NCBI GenBank assembly: GCA_019096155.1
Contig: JAHCVI010000004.1
Span: forward strand, 3,534,001-3,598,000
DNA length: 64,000 bases
DNA from: Staphylotrichum longicolle
Lineage: Eukaryota > Ascomycota > Sordariomycetes > Sordariales > Chaetomiaceae
Direction of reading: 5' to 3'
Shown here: in pieces, positions 21,801 through 32,101 of the stretch
How the letters are laid out: every line of letters begins with the position of its first letter
Numbering within the stretch: position 1 is the first letter of the stretch
Notes under the pieces: model-generated
The model's database searches: none
What the model saw: only the letters and a program-made list of their open reading frames with translations
What the model was told of the DNA's origin: nothing
Position numbers and translations under genes: made by a program

Positions 21801-22007
21801 CCCATGACCACATCGGAACTCCCGCGGGACAAGAACGGCGGCGATGCCGGTGGCAACGTGAGATTCCCTGGGGAAAGTTTTGCGGATCTAGAGCCGGAGC
21901 ATTTCCGTGGCGGCGGCGATGAGACTTCGCAGAGCCACGGTGGGAGCGATGACGAAACTTTGTGGTTTGACATTGACGGCGGTCCTAACGGCTCTGAGGA
22001 GGACTGA
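15807..22007 (+). CDS. NLR-like protein: alpha/beta-hydrolase - NACHT-like - ankyrin - ZZ finger
   Basis: A ~1,950-residue multidomain protein. Likely exons are 15807-16099, 16156-16381, 16440-16502, 16550-16615, 16671-17154, 17196 (or 17218)-21568 and 21666-22007. Residues ~98-260 form a SesB-like alpha/beta-hydrolase fold: VVTVHGIRDNYR, PIIWVCHDIGGTIVKEALS and VFLGTPHR. The nucleophile elbow reads C-H-D-I-G-G, with Asp where Ser is usual. Residues ~400-600 resemble the fungal NACHT-like core (ILHLHADGNALLDIASVSR, VIYFEFARHDSRYNTISS, LTIFISCFDQCPADQRQWFL), with no clean GxxxxGK[ST] P-loop visible. About 20 ankyrin repeats follow from ~950 to 1,810. The last exon completes a ZZ zinc finger (CNSC, then CGMC, CFKC and HHPEHEF). 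An in-frame TAG at 17741 interrupts the NACHT-like core, and the 17155-17217 junction is uncertain. The product is probably cytosolic and involved in recognition or programmed cell death, by family analogy. Confidence 0.8.
17741..17743 (+). other. In-frame TAG stop in the NACHT-like core
   Basis: The frame running from 17171 continues unchanged past this TAG (codons CGC TAG GAA) into NKRLTIFISCFDQCP and on to 21593. It is therefore a single nonsense codon, not a frameshift. TAG can arise from CAG or TGG by one C:G to T:A transition. Removing it by splicing would need a weak donor (GTTTTC, near 17724) and would delete the hydrophobic LTIFIS strand. Confidence 0.75.
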
Positions 22008-23093
22008 TCAATAAGCAGGTTTGTTGTAGTACATTGAGTGGCAGGAAGTAGCCATAATAGCTAGGACAATGTGACCAATACCAATTACCTCACTAAAACG
22101 ACTCTTCAGTGACGAGCAATGTCTCCTCCACGCCCAATTTCTGTCATACGTACAGGCGCCGCACACTCCTGCTCCGCCATTCACAAGATCGGGGCTCCGT
22201 TTTTCTGTGTTTTTACGGAGACGGAATCACAGAGGTATCAAGATATCTTCAAGTAGACGCTCTATCAGACACGGTAAGAACTTGTTAGGACTTGCCATGA
22301 GGGCGAGGCGTCGGCTTTGAAATGATGAAACTGCAAATGGACCCTTGTGTCAACTACGGCATTGATTAAGACACCAGTGATGACCTGGGCATTAGCAATA
22401 CGCCAGAGAGACGTAGTCACGCCGGATCATGCAAGGCCGGACACTTGTAGCAGGATTAGCAATCATTTAGCTTGCAATCAAGGAAGCAAGACCGGAGCAT
22501 ACACATTTAGGGGTATATCCCAATTTCAAATGTCTTCTTCGAGGTTATGATAATGGCAACAAAAGCGTCAAACCCTAGGCCTGTTGCGATGCACCCCCAA
22601 TCGGAACCTGCTTGCTGCCATGATCTAAAGGATCAGGAACAGCCTTGTCACGGCACTCTCAACTTACATCTAAACTCAATCCTGTACAGTGAGATACTGC
22701 CTGTTAAGAGCATCCACCCAGCGCTGTTTGCGCAACCGCTATTGTTCCGAGGAGCTACTGCCGTCGTCCGGCAGAATTGGCAAAATCTCTTGCTTGTAAG
22801 CAGGGCCCTTGATACGTCACAGGGGCGGCTGTTGAAGCGCCTATAGGCTAGGCACGGCATCCCGATATTGAGATCATATCAGAAGCGTCAAGGTGCGTTT
22901 CTAGAAGGAAGGTGGAAGGTCTCGGCACTTGTTTTATCTGCGAGCAATCTGGGTGGGCTGGAACTGGGCGTTTCCTGTTGCTGGACCCTTAAAAACCCCG
23001 GGCATGCTTCCGAGTCCCCATGCGTTGCCAAGGTTGTAGTTCCTCTTCCCTTCCAACCTGTCAGTAAACAAGTCAAACTTTGGGACTGTCAAG
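22008..23093. other. Intergenic before DUF1996 copy 2
   Basis: 1.1 kb without a supported gene. The last 100 bases include CCTTAAAAACCCCGGG about 100 bases before the next ATG, which may serve as promoter core. No repeat or RNA gene was seen. Confidence 0.6.
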
Positions 23094-24649
23094 ATGCGTT
23101 GGTCCGCCCTTCTTCTCGCGGCGCTGGCCGAAGCCTCGCCCCAGTTTGGTGGCAGCGGAGGTAGCAAGTCGACCATGCTCCGGTTCGGCTGCTCCCAGCT
23201 GGTCATCGACCGCATCGATCCTCTCGTCAATCCTGGACAGGCGCCCTCGCCGCATATGCATCAAGTCGTCGGAGGCAACACCTTCAACGTGTCGATGCCC
23301 ACGACCGACATTGGCGAGCTGGCCAGCTGCACCACCTGCAGTTACTCGGAGGACTTGTCCAACTACTGGACCGCCAACTTGTACTTCAAAGCGCGGAACG
23401 GAAGTTACAAGCGGGTTCCTCAAATCCCGAATAGGTATGTCAAACCAAGACCTTGCGTCAGGTACCCCTAAGTACCCCTGAACAAACTGACAACAACCAG
23501 ACTTCTCTTCAGCGACCAGTTCACCACCAAAACCACAGGCGGCTTCGTGGTGTACTACGTCTCGCCCGGCAAGGGAGGCGTGACGGCCTTCAAACCTGTA
23601 TATACCATTAATCCCATCCTCCAAGCATGGCGTCGCCCGGGCTAACCACGCGCAGGGCTTCCGCATGCTCGTCGGCGACGCGAACCAGCGCACCAAGATT
23701 GGCAGCGGCCGCAAGTCGCAGAGCTGCTTCCGCTGCTACAGCGGCCCCAACTTCAAGGGCGACGACGCGGCCCCCTGCGCCGACGCCCGGCTCGACACCG
23801 AGGCGCTGCCGACCGGGCCGTGCTCTGGCATCCGGTCGAACATCTTGTATCCCACGTAAGACACCCTGACCAAGTCTTGTGTTGGGTGACGACGCTGAGT
23901 TGATGTGTCCAGCTGCTGGGACGGAAAGAACTTGGATTCGCCCGATCATAAGTCTCACGTCGCGTATCCCGTGGCGGGAGCGCAGACGTTTACGGGGTCG
24001 AGTGTTGGGGGTGCGTGCCCTTCGACGCACCCGGTCAAGATCCCGCAGATCATGCTCGAGGTAAGCTTTCTTTTCCGTTGTGTTTTATCACAGTTCAATG
24101 CAATCTTCCTGTCATATTGTCCTCCATCATTCTAGCACTGGTCGCTTATTCTTTTTACTCCCCCCTATTTTATCCCTGCCCAAACCCTTCTCCCCACATT
24201 CACCACCCCCTCGCCCCCCTTTTCTTTTTAAGACGCCAACAGCTGCTAAAACCTCAACAGATCGTCTGGGACACAACGGCCTTCAACAACAAGGCCGACT
24301 GGCCCGCCGACGGCTCGCAGCCGTTCGTCCTGTCGACGGGCGACACGACGGGCTACGGCCAGCACGGCGACTACGTGTTTGGGTGGAAGGGCGACTCGCT
24401 GCAGCGCGCCATGGACGGCGGGTGCCTGGGCGCGAGCTGCACGGGGCTCAAGACGCAGAGCAACGCCGAGGCGGCCAAGTGCAGCGTGCCCGGGCGGGTG
24501 CGGGAGGATTTCGATGGGTGTAAGTCTTCCTCTGTTCTCTTTTTCTTTCTGTCGAGTGGGATTGGAAATAATGGAAGATGGTGCGGGTTGGCTGACTTGT
24601 TGGTGGTGCAGGGCTGGATAAGCTGCCGGGGGAGGTGATGCCGATGTAA
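23094..24649 (+). CDS. Secreted DUF1996-domain protein (copy 2)
   Basis: A second DUF1996 protein, paralogous to the gene at 925-2390. The ATG at 23094 gives a short signal peptide (MRWSALLLAALAEASPQ), a Gly/Ser stretch and STMLRFGCSQ. Introns read by eye are 23435-23512, 23598-23655, 23856-23912, 24061-24260 and 24520-24611; all junctions keep the frame. Conserved blocks include MHQVVGGNTFNVSM, CTTCSYSEDLSNYWTANLYF, GFRMLVGDAN, SCFRCYSGPNF, TCWDGKNLDSPDH, HPVKIPQIMLE, FVLSTGDTTGYGQHGDYVFG and the end WLDKLPGEVMPM. Relative to copy 1 it lacks the two introns in the DRIDP-to-VGG region and keeps the later ones. No catalytic activity is established for the family. The gene is intact. Confidence 0.9.
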
Positions 24650-26125
24650 CCGCGATGAGGGGAAGAAGGGTGAGAGGGAAATTACGGAGAGTGGCGGTAA
24701 AAGGTTGTCATGGGGGGTGGGTGTGGCTGGCGCGGGAGGAGGTCAAGGCAAATAAATGGCTTGACAGACCATTCGCGCACTTCACTTCATTCCATCTTGG
24801 TTGCACTGTCCTGGCGCGAATCCAGGTTTCCACAGGTCTCTTCTGTCTGGTTGTTCGCTGGGCAGGGTTTTGGTTTGGTCACTGCGAGGCCAACTTTGCT
24901 TCCAAAGGGGATATTACCAATATCACTTCATCGAAGACCCCGGTCTTTGAGTGTCTTCCCATGGCTTTCTGCCGGCCTTGGGGGATGGATCCCCGATCGA
25001 ACCCCAGCATCTCGTGCTGTCAGCCTCAAAGACATCTTGAGGCTATCGATGGGCGTGTGCCTTTGGTGCCCTGTGCACGCTGACCGGTTGCAGATGTGGC
25101 GTTTCTTGGACCACGTTTTCGCGTGGTCGTTCCAGGCTGCTGGGAAAGGTCATCTTGTTGGAAGAATTCTTCAGGGAAAGTTCTGAAACGTGCCAATAGC
25201 CTCAAGCCACCACGCTCGCTCAGGTCCGATCCCTGCTGCAGCCCTGAAGTGGGACGATCGAACCCCCGTCAATAACGGGCAAAATGGCCCGGGTCTGTCA
25301 TGCCAGGGCCGAGGAGCTGCGGGCTGGGTCACTAAGTGGAGCAGAGTTGCCGACTCTGAAAAGGCCAAAGGAGCGAAGGAATAAATATAGGGTAATAGGA
25401 AATATCTTTGGTTCTGTGGTTGCTCGTCCTGTCAATTGTGTTTAGTTTGGGGGGCGTCGAGGTGGCCCTGAAAAAACCGAACCCGAGTGGTCTTCAGGGG
25501 TGCCAAACAGGGCAAGAAGTCCAGATGCACGGACTAACTCTAATGGGAGACAATGTCGCATCCAGGGGGGAGATGTGCTGCAACGACACGAGACAGGGAC
25601 TCGAGGGGGGCTTGGGATGCATGGATGGAGAGGATTTTTATTGTCGTAGGATTCTGTGGACAGGCCTCTCCAACATCGGGACTGTCACGAGCTAGTCCCT
25701 CCAGCTGGTCGCCACCCTACCAAGAGTGGCCTAGTCGCAGCGCTCAGGCCGGCGGATCTTGGTCTAAGCGACTCTTATTCTCCGCGGTACAGACACCCAT
25801 TGGCCACGGCACCCGGCATCTGGCTCGCCTGGTTAGCTTCCCCCTTAGCTGCCCCCTCTCCCAAGCCCGGGGATCACCAACCGGAGCGCTAGCCCTCGGT
25901 TGCGCCGCGCCGTCTTGTCTCTTATTCTTATTCTTATGTGACCCCGACCCAAGGAAGGATCGTCCCATCTTCTGGAGCTTTTGGTGATGGACACGATTCA
26001 CTTCCTCAAAGGGCCAACCGTCAACTGCAGCATCAGGCCACCCATCGGCTCCTTTGTGACGGCTCGCATTCAGATCGACAGTGAGGTCAACGGCTCCGGG
26101 GCTTGATCGGGACTGGGTGGACGTC
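24650..26125. other. Intergenic, 1.5 kb
   Basis: No reading frame here shows a domain, signal peptide or splice pattern. It contains the DUF1996 3' region and the promoter of the rhodopsin-like gene. Nothing else was recognised. Confidence 0.6.
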
Positions 26126-27521
26126 ATGGGGCTTCGCGCGCTCGCCGAGATGGCCTCGACTCCGCCGGCGTTAAGGGCGAGGCAGTTTGCGCCAGTACCC
26201 GAAGGGCTGCCGCACGACAACGCGGCCTTGCACCTGAACACGACCATCTGGGTGTTGATCGGCCTGTCTGCCCTGTTCCTTGCTGCCCGCCTGTACTGCA
26301 AGTTTCAGCGGCACCGCGGTTTGTGGTGGGATGACTACGTCCTCATCGGCTCGTGGGTATGTTCTTCGCGTCAAGGCAACAAGATGCGTTTGGCAGCGGA
26401 CTGACGGAGAGCGCTAGGTCTGCATCACGGTCGAGTCATGCCTGTTGACTTATGCGACGACTCTCGGCTACGGCCTCCACATCTGGGACATGGCGTTTGA
26501 CGTCGAGAACATCAACAAGATGACCCTTGTCATCAATCTCTCGGGTACATTCTCGCTCACTGCCGCCACGTGGTCCAAGACGAGTTTCGCTCTTACCATG
26601 CTCCGATTGACCGACGGCTGGATGAAGATGCTGATCTGGTTCATCATCGTGTCCACCAACATCGCCATGGGACTCAGCGCTCTGTTTGTCTGGGTGCAGT
26701 GCACCCCCGTCCAGAAGGCGTGGAACCCCTTCATGGACGGCACGTGCTGGCACCCTTCTGTGATTGTCCACTACAACATCTTCTCTGCCGGTTAGTACTG
26801 GGCCACACTCCGTTGACTGCCTTTGTCTAATTTGTGTTCCGCAACAGCATACTCGGCCACCATGGACCTCAGCTTGGCTCTTCTTCCGTGGAAGGTTATC
26901 TGGGGCCTCCAGATGAAGAAGAAGGAGAAGATTGGCGTTGCCCTGGCCATGAGCTGCGGTATCTTGTAAGTATCGACGATTCTTTACCGACCTGCACTCG
27001 CTTGCTGACGTTGTTTCCACAGTGCCGGTGTTACCGCTCTCATCAAGACCGCCAAGATCCCAGCCATGCAATCCCAAGATATCTGTAAGCCACCCTAACC
27101 CCAGCACCTTGACGACAGAACCTAACGGGAACCTACAGACGACGGCGTCGATCTCTTCATCTGGGGCAACGCCGAGTCGTGCGTGACCATCATCGCCGCC
27201 AGCATTCCCGTGCTCCGCGTCATCGTGCGCGAGGTCAAGTCGTCCGCTAGGAAGTACTACGTCGCGGGCGGGGAGACGTATCCCGAGGGTTTCACGAAGC
27301 AGTCCCGGCTGCGGAGCCAGAACAACACGGTCGTCGTCACGGCCCAGCGGTCCCGCATCGCGAGCCACAAGCAGGACGACTGGAGCGACAAGAGCATCCT
27401 GGACGGCAACCGGCCGAACCCCGGCAAGATCGTCCAGACCAGTGAGGTGGCCGTCGAGTACCAGGACCGCAAGGACGCTGAGAGTATGGAGTACGAGATG
27501 GATGATATGCGGCGTGTATGA
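26126..27521 (+). CDS. Rhodopsin-like seven-helix integral membrane protein (fungal PTH11-related)
   Basis: A membrane protein of the fungal rhodopsin-domain family (Pfam Rhodopsin, related to PTH11-type receptors but without a CFEM domain). In-frame ATGs lie at 26126 and 26150. After a short lumenal or extracellular segment come hydrophobic helices: TTIWVLIGLSALFLAARLYC, CITVESCLLTYATTLGYGL, TFSLTAATWSKTSFALTML, MLIWFIIVSTNIAMGLSALF and ATMDLSLALLPWKVIWGLQ, then two more up to FIWGNAESCVTIIAASIPVL. The family motif (A/T)WSKTSFALT(M/L)LR is present. Introns: 26357-26417, 26791-26846, 26966-27022 and 27085-27138, all phase-consistent. The cytosolic tail of ~100 residues is charged (SARKYYVAGG onward). 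It may sense an external cue; the ligand is unknown. Confidence 0.88.
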
Positions 27522-28039
27522 TGAGCTGGGGCGTGTTTTAGGTCTTTGTCGGTGAGCAGCCTGCTCAGTTCAACATTGGTCGCGGAAATAATAACAAATA
27601 AATGAATATCTTCTTCTCCCTGTACCGTCTTGGAACTTGGCTCCCTCGGGCTCTCCAGAAGAACGCCTGGCTCGTCTGTAAATGCCGTATTCAAGGATGG
27701 TTCTGAGTAATCACCAGTTTCACGACAATCCTCCCAGCGGAAGTATGCGGCTGGTTCCACAGTTGAAGCTGCAATGCGACTTGACAAACACCATGTTTAC
27801 TAAACACCACATACGATCTACAATTACCATGAATCTACGACATTAATAATCACGGGTTGACTTGTTCGATTTGAAACACATCGGATGTGTTTGCAGCGTA
27901 TATAAACTAACGGTTTCCGTCGTCCTCTCTGGGGCGTTTCCATCAGTGTCTCAAGTTGCCTCATTTAATACCACCACGCACTTTCAAGTTCCAACCTACA
28001 CAGCTCTACCTCTTCAAACCCAACCAATACCCGTCCACC
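27522..28039. other. Intergenic with promoter of the NmrA-like gene
   Basis: Contains TATATAAAC at 27899-27907, about 130 bases before the start codon of the NmrA-like gene, plus the rhodopsin-like 3' region. No gene is supported. Confidence 0.6.
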
Positions 28040-28960
28040 ATGTCATCACCCGCCCCCTTTCGCAAAATCCTCCTCATCGGCGCCACCGGCTCCATCGGCC
28101 AACACATCCTCCAAGCCCTCCTCACAGACCCCTCCCTAACCATCACCGTCCTAACCCGCGCCTCCTCCACCACCACCCTCCCCTCCAACAATAACATCCG
28201 CACCGTCACCGTCCCAGACACCTACCCGACCGCCTCGCTCATCCCCGCCTTCACAGGCCAAGACGTAGTCATCTCGTGCCTGACGACGCTCTCGACGCCG
28301 CACCAGCTCCGCCTCATCGACGCGGCCGTCGCGGCCGGCGTGCGCCGCTACGTGCCGTCCGAGTACGGCCTCAACAACGCGCGCGCCGACGCCCAGGCGC
28401 TGTGCGCCGTCTTCGCCGCCAAGGGCGCCGTGCAGCGTTACCTGCGCGAGCGCGAGGACCGCATCGAGTGGATGAGCGTCAGCTGCGGCATGTGGCTGCG
28501 CTGGTCGATGGCGCACGACTTCCTCGGGATGCGCGTGCGCGAGAGGCGGTTCGCGCTGTGGGACGGCGGGCGGGGCCGGTTCAGCGTGACGACCGAGGGG
28601 GAGACGGCCAAGGCGGTGCTAAGGGGGTTGACGGAGCGGGCGGAGGAGACGCGGAATCGGAATGTGCTGGTCGAGGAGTTTGTCACGACGCAGGCGGAGC
28701 TGTTGGCGGAGATTGAGCGGCAGACTGGGGAGAAGTTTGAGGTGGAGGAGGTGGATGGGGAGGAGAGGATTCGGGAGCTGCAGAAGGCGTATGAGGCGGG
28801 GGATGAGAGTGCGGTGTATGGCCTGATTGAGGCTGGGTTTATCACGGGGAGGTATGGTGGGGATCTGAGCAAGGAGGGCGAGATCTTTACGGAGAAGTTG
28901 GGTCTGAAGAGGCACACGCTGGAGGAGGTGGTGGCTGACGCCCTGGCTCATTTGAAGTAA
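28040..28960 (+). CDS. NmrA-like / isoflavone-reductase-like NAD(P)-binding protein
   Basis: A 306-residue intronless atypical short-chain dehydrogenase of the NmrA / phenylcoumaran-benzylic-ether-reductase type. The ATG at 28040 (CCACCATGTC, a near-ideal fungal start context) leads into the Rossmann glycine motif KILLIGATGSIGQHIL (GxxGxxG, residues ~11-25). Further features are DVVISCLTTLSTPHQLRLIDAA, the VRRYVPSEYGLNNA motif typical of this family, and a C-terminal helical part. It would use NADPH to reduce a small aromatic or related substrate, or act as a redox sensor as NmrA does; the sequence does not tell which. There is no signal peptide. It ends at LAHLK, 250 bases from the convergent AAA ATPase gene. 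Confidence 0.85.
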   Translation: MSSPAPFRKILLIGATGSIGQHILQALLTDPSLTITVLTRASSTTTLPSNNNIRTVTVPDTYPTASLIPAFTGQDVVISCLTTLSTPHQLRLIDAAVAAGVRRYVPSEYGLNNARADAQALCAVFAAKGAVQRYLREREDRIEWMSVSCGMWLRWSMAHDFLGMRVRERRFALWDGGRGRFSVTTEGETAKAVLRGLTERAEETRNRNVLVEEFVTTQAELLAEIERQTGEKFEVEEVDGEERIRELQKAYEAGDESAVYGLIEAGFITGRYGGDLSKEGEIFTEKLGLKRHTLEEVVADALAHLK

Positions 28961-29214
28961 GATGCAGCTGAAAGTCAGTTTTGATTAGACTACCTCCTAT
29001 CAATAGAGACATGCCAGTACATCTAAGAGAGATCACTCAGGTATTCATATCCTCTTATCAAACCAGGTCACTCTGGTGTAAAAAACATTCAGAACATCAT
29101 TACAAATCGTGTCCAACCGTCAGTCCCAAGAACAGAGCATAAAGAAACAAATAAGAAGTCATCACACAAAAGGTCATCACAGGCATAATCATCATTACCT
29201 CCCCACCCCCTCAC

Positions 29215-32101
29215 TCACTCCTCCCCGACCGGCCCTCGGAACCTCACCCCCGCCACCTCCGACACGCCATCCATCACCCACTCCTCCTCCGTCATGCCCC
29301 TCCTCTTCCCCACATGCCGATCAAAATCGCTCGCGGCCGCGATCGCGGTATCAACATGCTCCCAGGCGAGCCTCGCGCCCTCAAACAAGGCCAGCTGCCG
29401 GGCCGTGGTCACGGCGTTGCGGATCTGCCGGCCGTTCATCTCCTGTGCCGCGAGCTCGTCGAGGTGCGCCTCGACGCCGTCAAAGTCGACGTCCTCGGCG
29501 TCGGCGCGCAGCATGGCGAAGAAGTTCTGCCACACGGTGCGGCGGCTGGCGAGGTCCAGCGGCGGATAGTGCAGGGCGACCTGGATGCGGGACTTGAAGG
29601 CCGCGTCGAAGGTGCCGACGCGGTTGCTGGTCAGGATGAGGATCCCGTCGTAGTATTCGAGGGTGCGGAGGAAGACTGTATTGATGGGGAAAGGAGTGTG
29701 AGTTAGCGAGAGTTAACTCTTGATGAGGGATAGGGCTGGGCATACCGGACACGAGGCTGTTGCGCTTCAGGTCGGAGAGGCTGCGTTGTTCCAGGAAGAC
29801 GTCGGCCTCGTCGAGAAGGAGAACTGGGGGGCGGGTTAGTGGCAGAACCGGATGAGATGTGGACGTGATGCTTACCGCAGTTCCACTTCTGTCCGAGATG
29901 GAGGACCGAGTTGAGGTACTTCTCGACGGCTTCGGGCTTGGTGCCGACATCGCCGCAGGTCACGTTGTAGAGCGGCATCTCGGCGAGTTCCGCCACGCTG
30001 TGGGAGTTAGTGCGAAGTTTGAGATGGGGGAACCTTTGTGTGTTTACCTCTCTGCAAATCGTCAGTGTCAACATCAAAAGAGTAATAAATATGGGCTCAT
30101 ACCAGCAGTGAGTGTCTTGCCCGTTCCTGGGCCGCCATGCAGCAACATGATGAGTCCGCCTCCCTTGCCCCTGATCAGATCGGAGCGCTTCCCTTTCGGA
30201 CCCTGGTCAACGGGAGGAGTGGATGCATCGGTCTTCCGGACCAAGACGAGGGCCTTGGCCAGGTTCTTGATGCGCGGAGGCAGCACCAGCCTGTCAAAGG
30301 CTTCCTTGTTCCAGCTCACAGGCGCGATGTTGTCAACGCGCAGGTGGACTGAGTTAAAGACGACAAGTCAACATGGAGATACAAAATGCGAGGTTCGGGG
30401 TGGAAGCTCACCCCATTTCTTGTCCTTGAGGAAGAAACCATGGATGCCCGGAGGAAGCAACATTGTTTCGACTGGAGAAAGGGTCGCGGTATTGGCAATG
30501 TCCGTTTGCCAGTTGTCAAAGGTCACGACCCGATGATTTGAGAACCTGAAAGCCTCGGCATGACCGTGGAACTTGTGGTAGATCTGGTAATCGACCATGC
30601 ACCTGGAATCCCATGGCTGGTTCGTGTTTGCGGTCAGCAAGACGATTGCTGTGCGGACAGAAGACAAGCAGAACTCACATAGACTCGCTCTCCGCTATAG
30701 TCGGGGCCTTCGTACGAGACGTGCGTCTGGTTCCTGAGCTCCCAGAAGCGCTGCCCGCGGGCGAAGAGGCCCTCCTTGATTTGTGGGCCGGCAAAGCGAA
30801 GCGGGTAAATGGACAGTTCGCTGATGGGGACGGTTCCGTACGCCGGAACCGTCAGAGACAGCATCTTGTCCTTCCGGTGAAGCGACACTCCGTCGTAACC
30901 CCAGTTCCAGCACTCCAGCTCAACAGAGTCCGCGTCGCCGCCCCTGGGCACGGTTCGCAGGACGTAGGCAATCTCGTATTCGTCCTTTCGAGATACAACG
31001 ACCTCGTTTGGACGGAAAAGCCAGGGCAGTGTCTCGGAAGACACCAGACCACGGGAGAACAGGTCGTCGCACTTTGCGAACATGGGGTCGGGATGCTCTT
31101 GGAGGTACGCCCACAGATCCTTCATGCCCTGGCTAGGGGACCCGGTCGTTGCTGCTAGCGCAATGACTCCCAGGTGATGGTAAAAGAAGTACGGAGGGTA
31201 CTCGAAGGGTGATATGGAGAGGAGCGCTGATGGCGACCGTATATGATGTCTGAAGGGTTGAGTGGGGTGCCCTGCGCCCGAGTCCGGCGCGAACAGTGAG
31301 AGTCTCTGCACTGCCGCGTGCAACTCTCGCGAGGAGATCGAGACGATGTTTCGGTCGGGTTGGTCCCCGGAAGGGCCTGTCGAGTGACCTTGCAGGCTCG
31401 CATCGATGCTGTTGCAATGGACTTCACGGTAGACGACAAAGGGTTTGGTGCGCAAGCCAGCGAGTAATGCATCGAGGTCAAGGACAGGCTGGCCGTTGCC
31501 GAGATGGCGCTCCCCACTCCTCAGAATGTTATAGGGTTCGTTCTCGTAAACGAAGCCGTGGCACTTAGGGTTGAAGGCCGGACAGACGACGCGGTACAGG
31601 ACGACATGGCGGGCCAGGTCCAATGTCGTCGGGTGCAGCTGGTGTCTCTTCGGCAGCTGCTGCCGGCTCCTCTGACGCAGGCTGCGGTCCCGCGCCTCCC
31701 TCTGAATCCTGTCCAGACTGGCCTGGTTCCGGATCGGCGATATCGGGGGGCTGATGATTGGGGGGAGCAGCGTCGCTAAGGTACGGTCTTGCTCCTCACG
31801 AGCCATCAGCAGCTTTTTTGTTCTGCTGCTCTAGCAGCATCAGCTGCATTTGGTAGTCCTGAAGGGATTCATTGTCCATGACGCCGGCGTTGAACCCGGG
31901 CGGAAATGCACCCATGGGGTCCGCAGCGAGCATTTTCAGACCCGACTCGACATGGGCGGCGTGGCCCGAGCTGTGGTCCTCCGAGATGGTGTAGTCAACC
32001 TCGGTCGGGTGCCAGCGCACATTCATGGGCGGACCCGGCGGCATCGACCCCAGGGGAGGAAGGGGGGGCGGCATGCCATGATTGGGGTGTCGAGGCATCA
32101 T
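29215..32101 (-). CDS. AAA+ ATPase with N-terminal DUF7025-type region
   Basis: A large fungal AAA+ ATPase (~840 residues). The likely start at 32101 (MMPRHPNHGM) opens a Pro-rich segment and a helix QDYQMQLMLLEQQNKK. The frame then breaks at a run of six A (about 31808-31813) and resumes at LLMAREEQDR; two added bases or one removed base join the halves. The central region (DUF7025-like) has KPFVVYREVHC, FEYPPYFFYHHLG and CWNWGYDG. The AAA module has Walker A GGPGTGKT, Walker B VLLLDEADVF, a sensor-1 segment ILILTSNRVGTFD, and SRIQVALHYP. Five introns split the 3' half (the first at 30679, then near 30410, 30110, 30045, 29870 and 29730; one of these may be an alternative). Such proteins remodel unknown substrates; no organelle signal is visible. 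Confidence 0.83.
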
